The position numbers and the translations under genes were made by a program. DNA of 36,230 nucleotides from a virus. The stretch is taken from positions 1 through 36,230 of the IMG/VR virus record IMGVR_UViG_3300037475_000094; one strand, 5' to 3'. Shown here piece after piece: positions 36,219 through 36,230 of the stretch (position 1 is the stretch's first letter; every line of letters starts with the position of its first letter). The notes under the pieces are model-generated. The model made no database searches, had not been told where the DNA came from, and saw only the letters and a program-made list of their open reading frames with translations.

Positions 36219-36230
36219 TGACACCAACAC
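36219..36230. repeat. Right copy of 12-nt terminal repeat (candidate cos end)
   Basis: TGACACCAACAC again, identical to bases 1-12, preceded by TGCG. The minus-strand block continues across the join (radical SAM gene ends at 44; HNH/TerS start at 36144), so the join is natural. The location upstream of TerS and TerL in the direction of transcription is the lambda position of cos. Confidence 0.7.

Noticed and set aside
1-36230. Prophage or integrated element
   Set aside because: No integrase, att-like flanks or host genes; ends match each other as phage ends.
1-36230. CRISPR array, rRNA or tmRNA
   Set aside because: No regularly spaced repeats and no rRNA or tmRNA signatures were seen.

Overview
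This 36.2 kb window looks like the complete genome of a tailed double-stranded DNA phage whose head genes follow the phage lambda plan. The packaging and head genes run in the lambda order: TerS, GpA-type TerL, gpW-like protein, lambda-type portal, protease/scaffold, coat. The first and last 12 bases are identical (TGACACCAACAC) and lie just upstream of the terminase genes. The pattern fits filled-in 12-nt cohesive (cos) ends. The host is not named by the sequence. Lipoprotein signals suggest a diderm bacterium, and starts rarely have a Shine-Dalgarno sequence. No integrase, DNA polymerase, helicase or lysozyme-type endolysin was recognised. No sheath gene is visible, so a siphovirus is the most likely morphotype.

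Layout. On the circle there are two divergent blocks. The minus-strand (late) block starts near 2888 and runs left through small DNA-binding proteins, an HNH endonuclease and a B12-type radical SAM enzyme (44-1384). It crosses the cos junction and continues from 36144 down to 15712. In order it carries HNH, TerS, TerL, HNH, a self-contained moron (own promoter, SAM methyltransferase, membrane peptide, glycosyltransferase-like protein, terminator), gpW, portal, protease/scaffold, coat, terminator, a GT-A glycosyltransferase, neck and tail genes, tape measure, fibre, a signal-peptidase-like protein, a membrane lipoprotein, a stand-alone response-regulator receiver and small membrane proteins. 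The plus-strand (early/accessory) block, 3090-15603, holds about 35 small, mostly unknown genes. They include an SSB-like protein with an acidic DPPF tip, two HNH proteins, Zn-binding microproteins and several one- or two-helix membrane peptides. A strong hairpin at 15684-15709 separates the convergent ends.

The most unusual material is non-coding. The 570-nt gap 8472-9043 appears to encode a compact RNA (8606-8699) with three hairpins and an intrinsic terminator. Its first and third hairpins have 7-nt loops that are exactly complementary (kissing loops), and the middle hairpin has a GAGA (GNRA) tetraloop. A second structured stretch follows before gene 9044. The noncoding stretches at 2908, 7797 and 8488 share repeated regulatory modules. 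A 9-mer, GGGCGAWTC, occurs about 25 times by hand count where less than one is expected.

Most genes are packed with 4-nt stop/start overlaps (ATGA or GTGA), implying translational coupling. All assignments come from reading motifs and gene order; no database search was possible.
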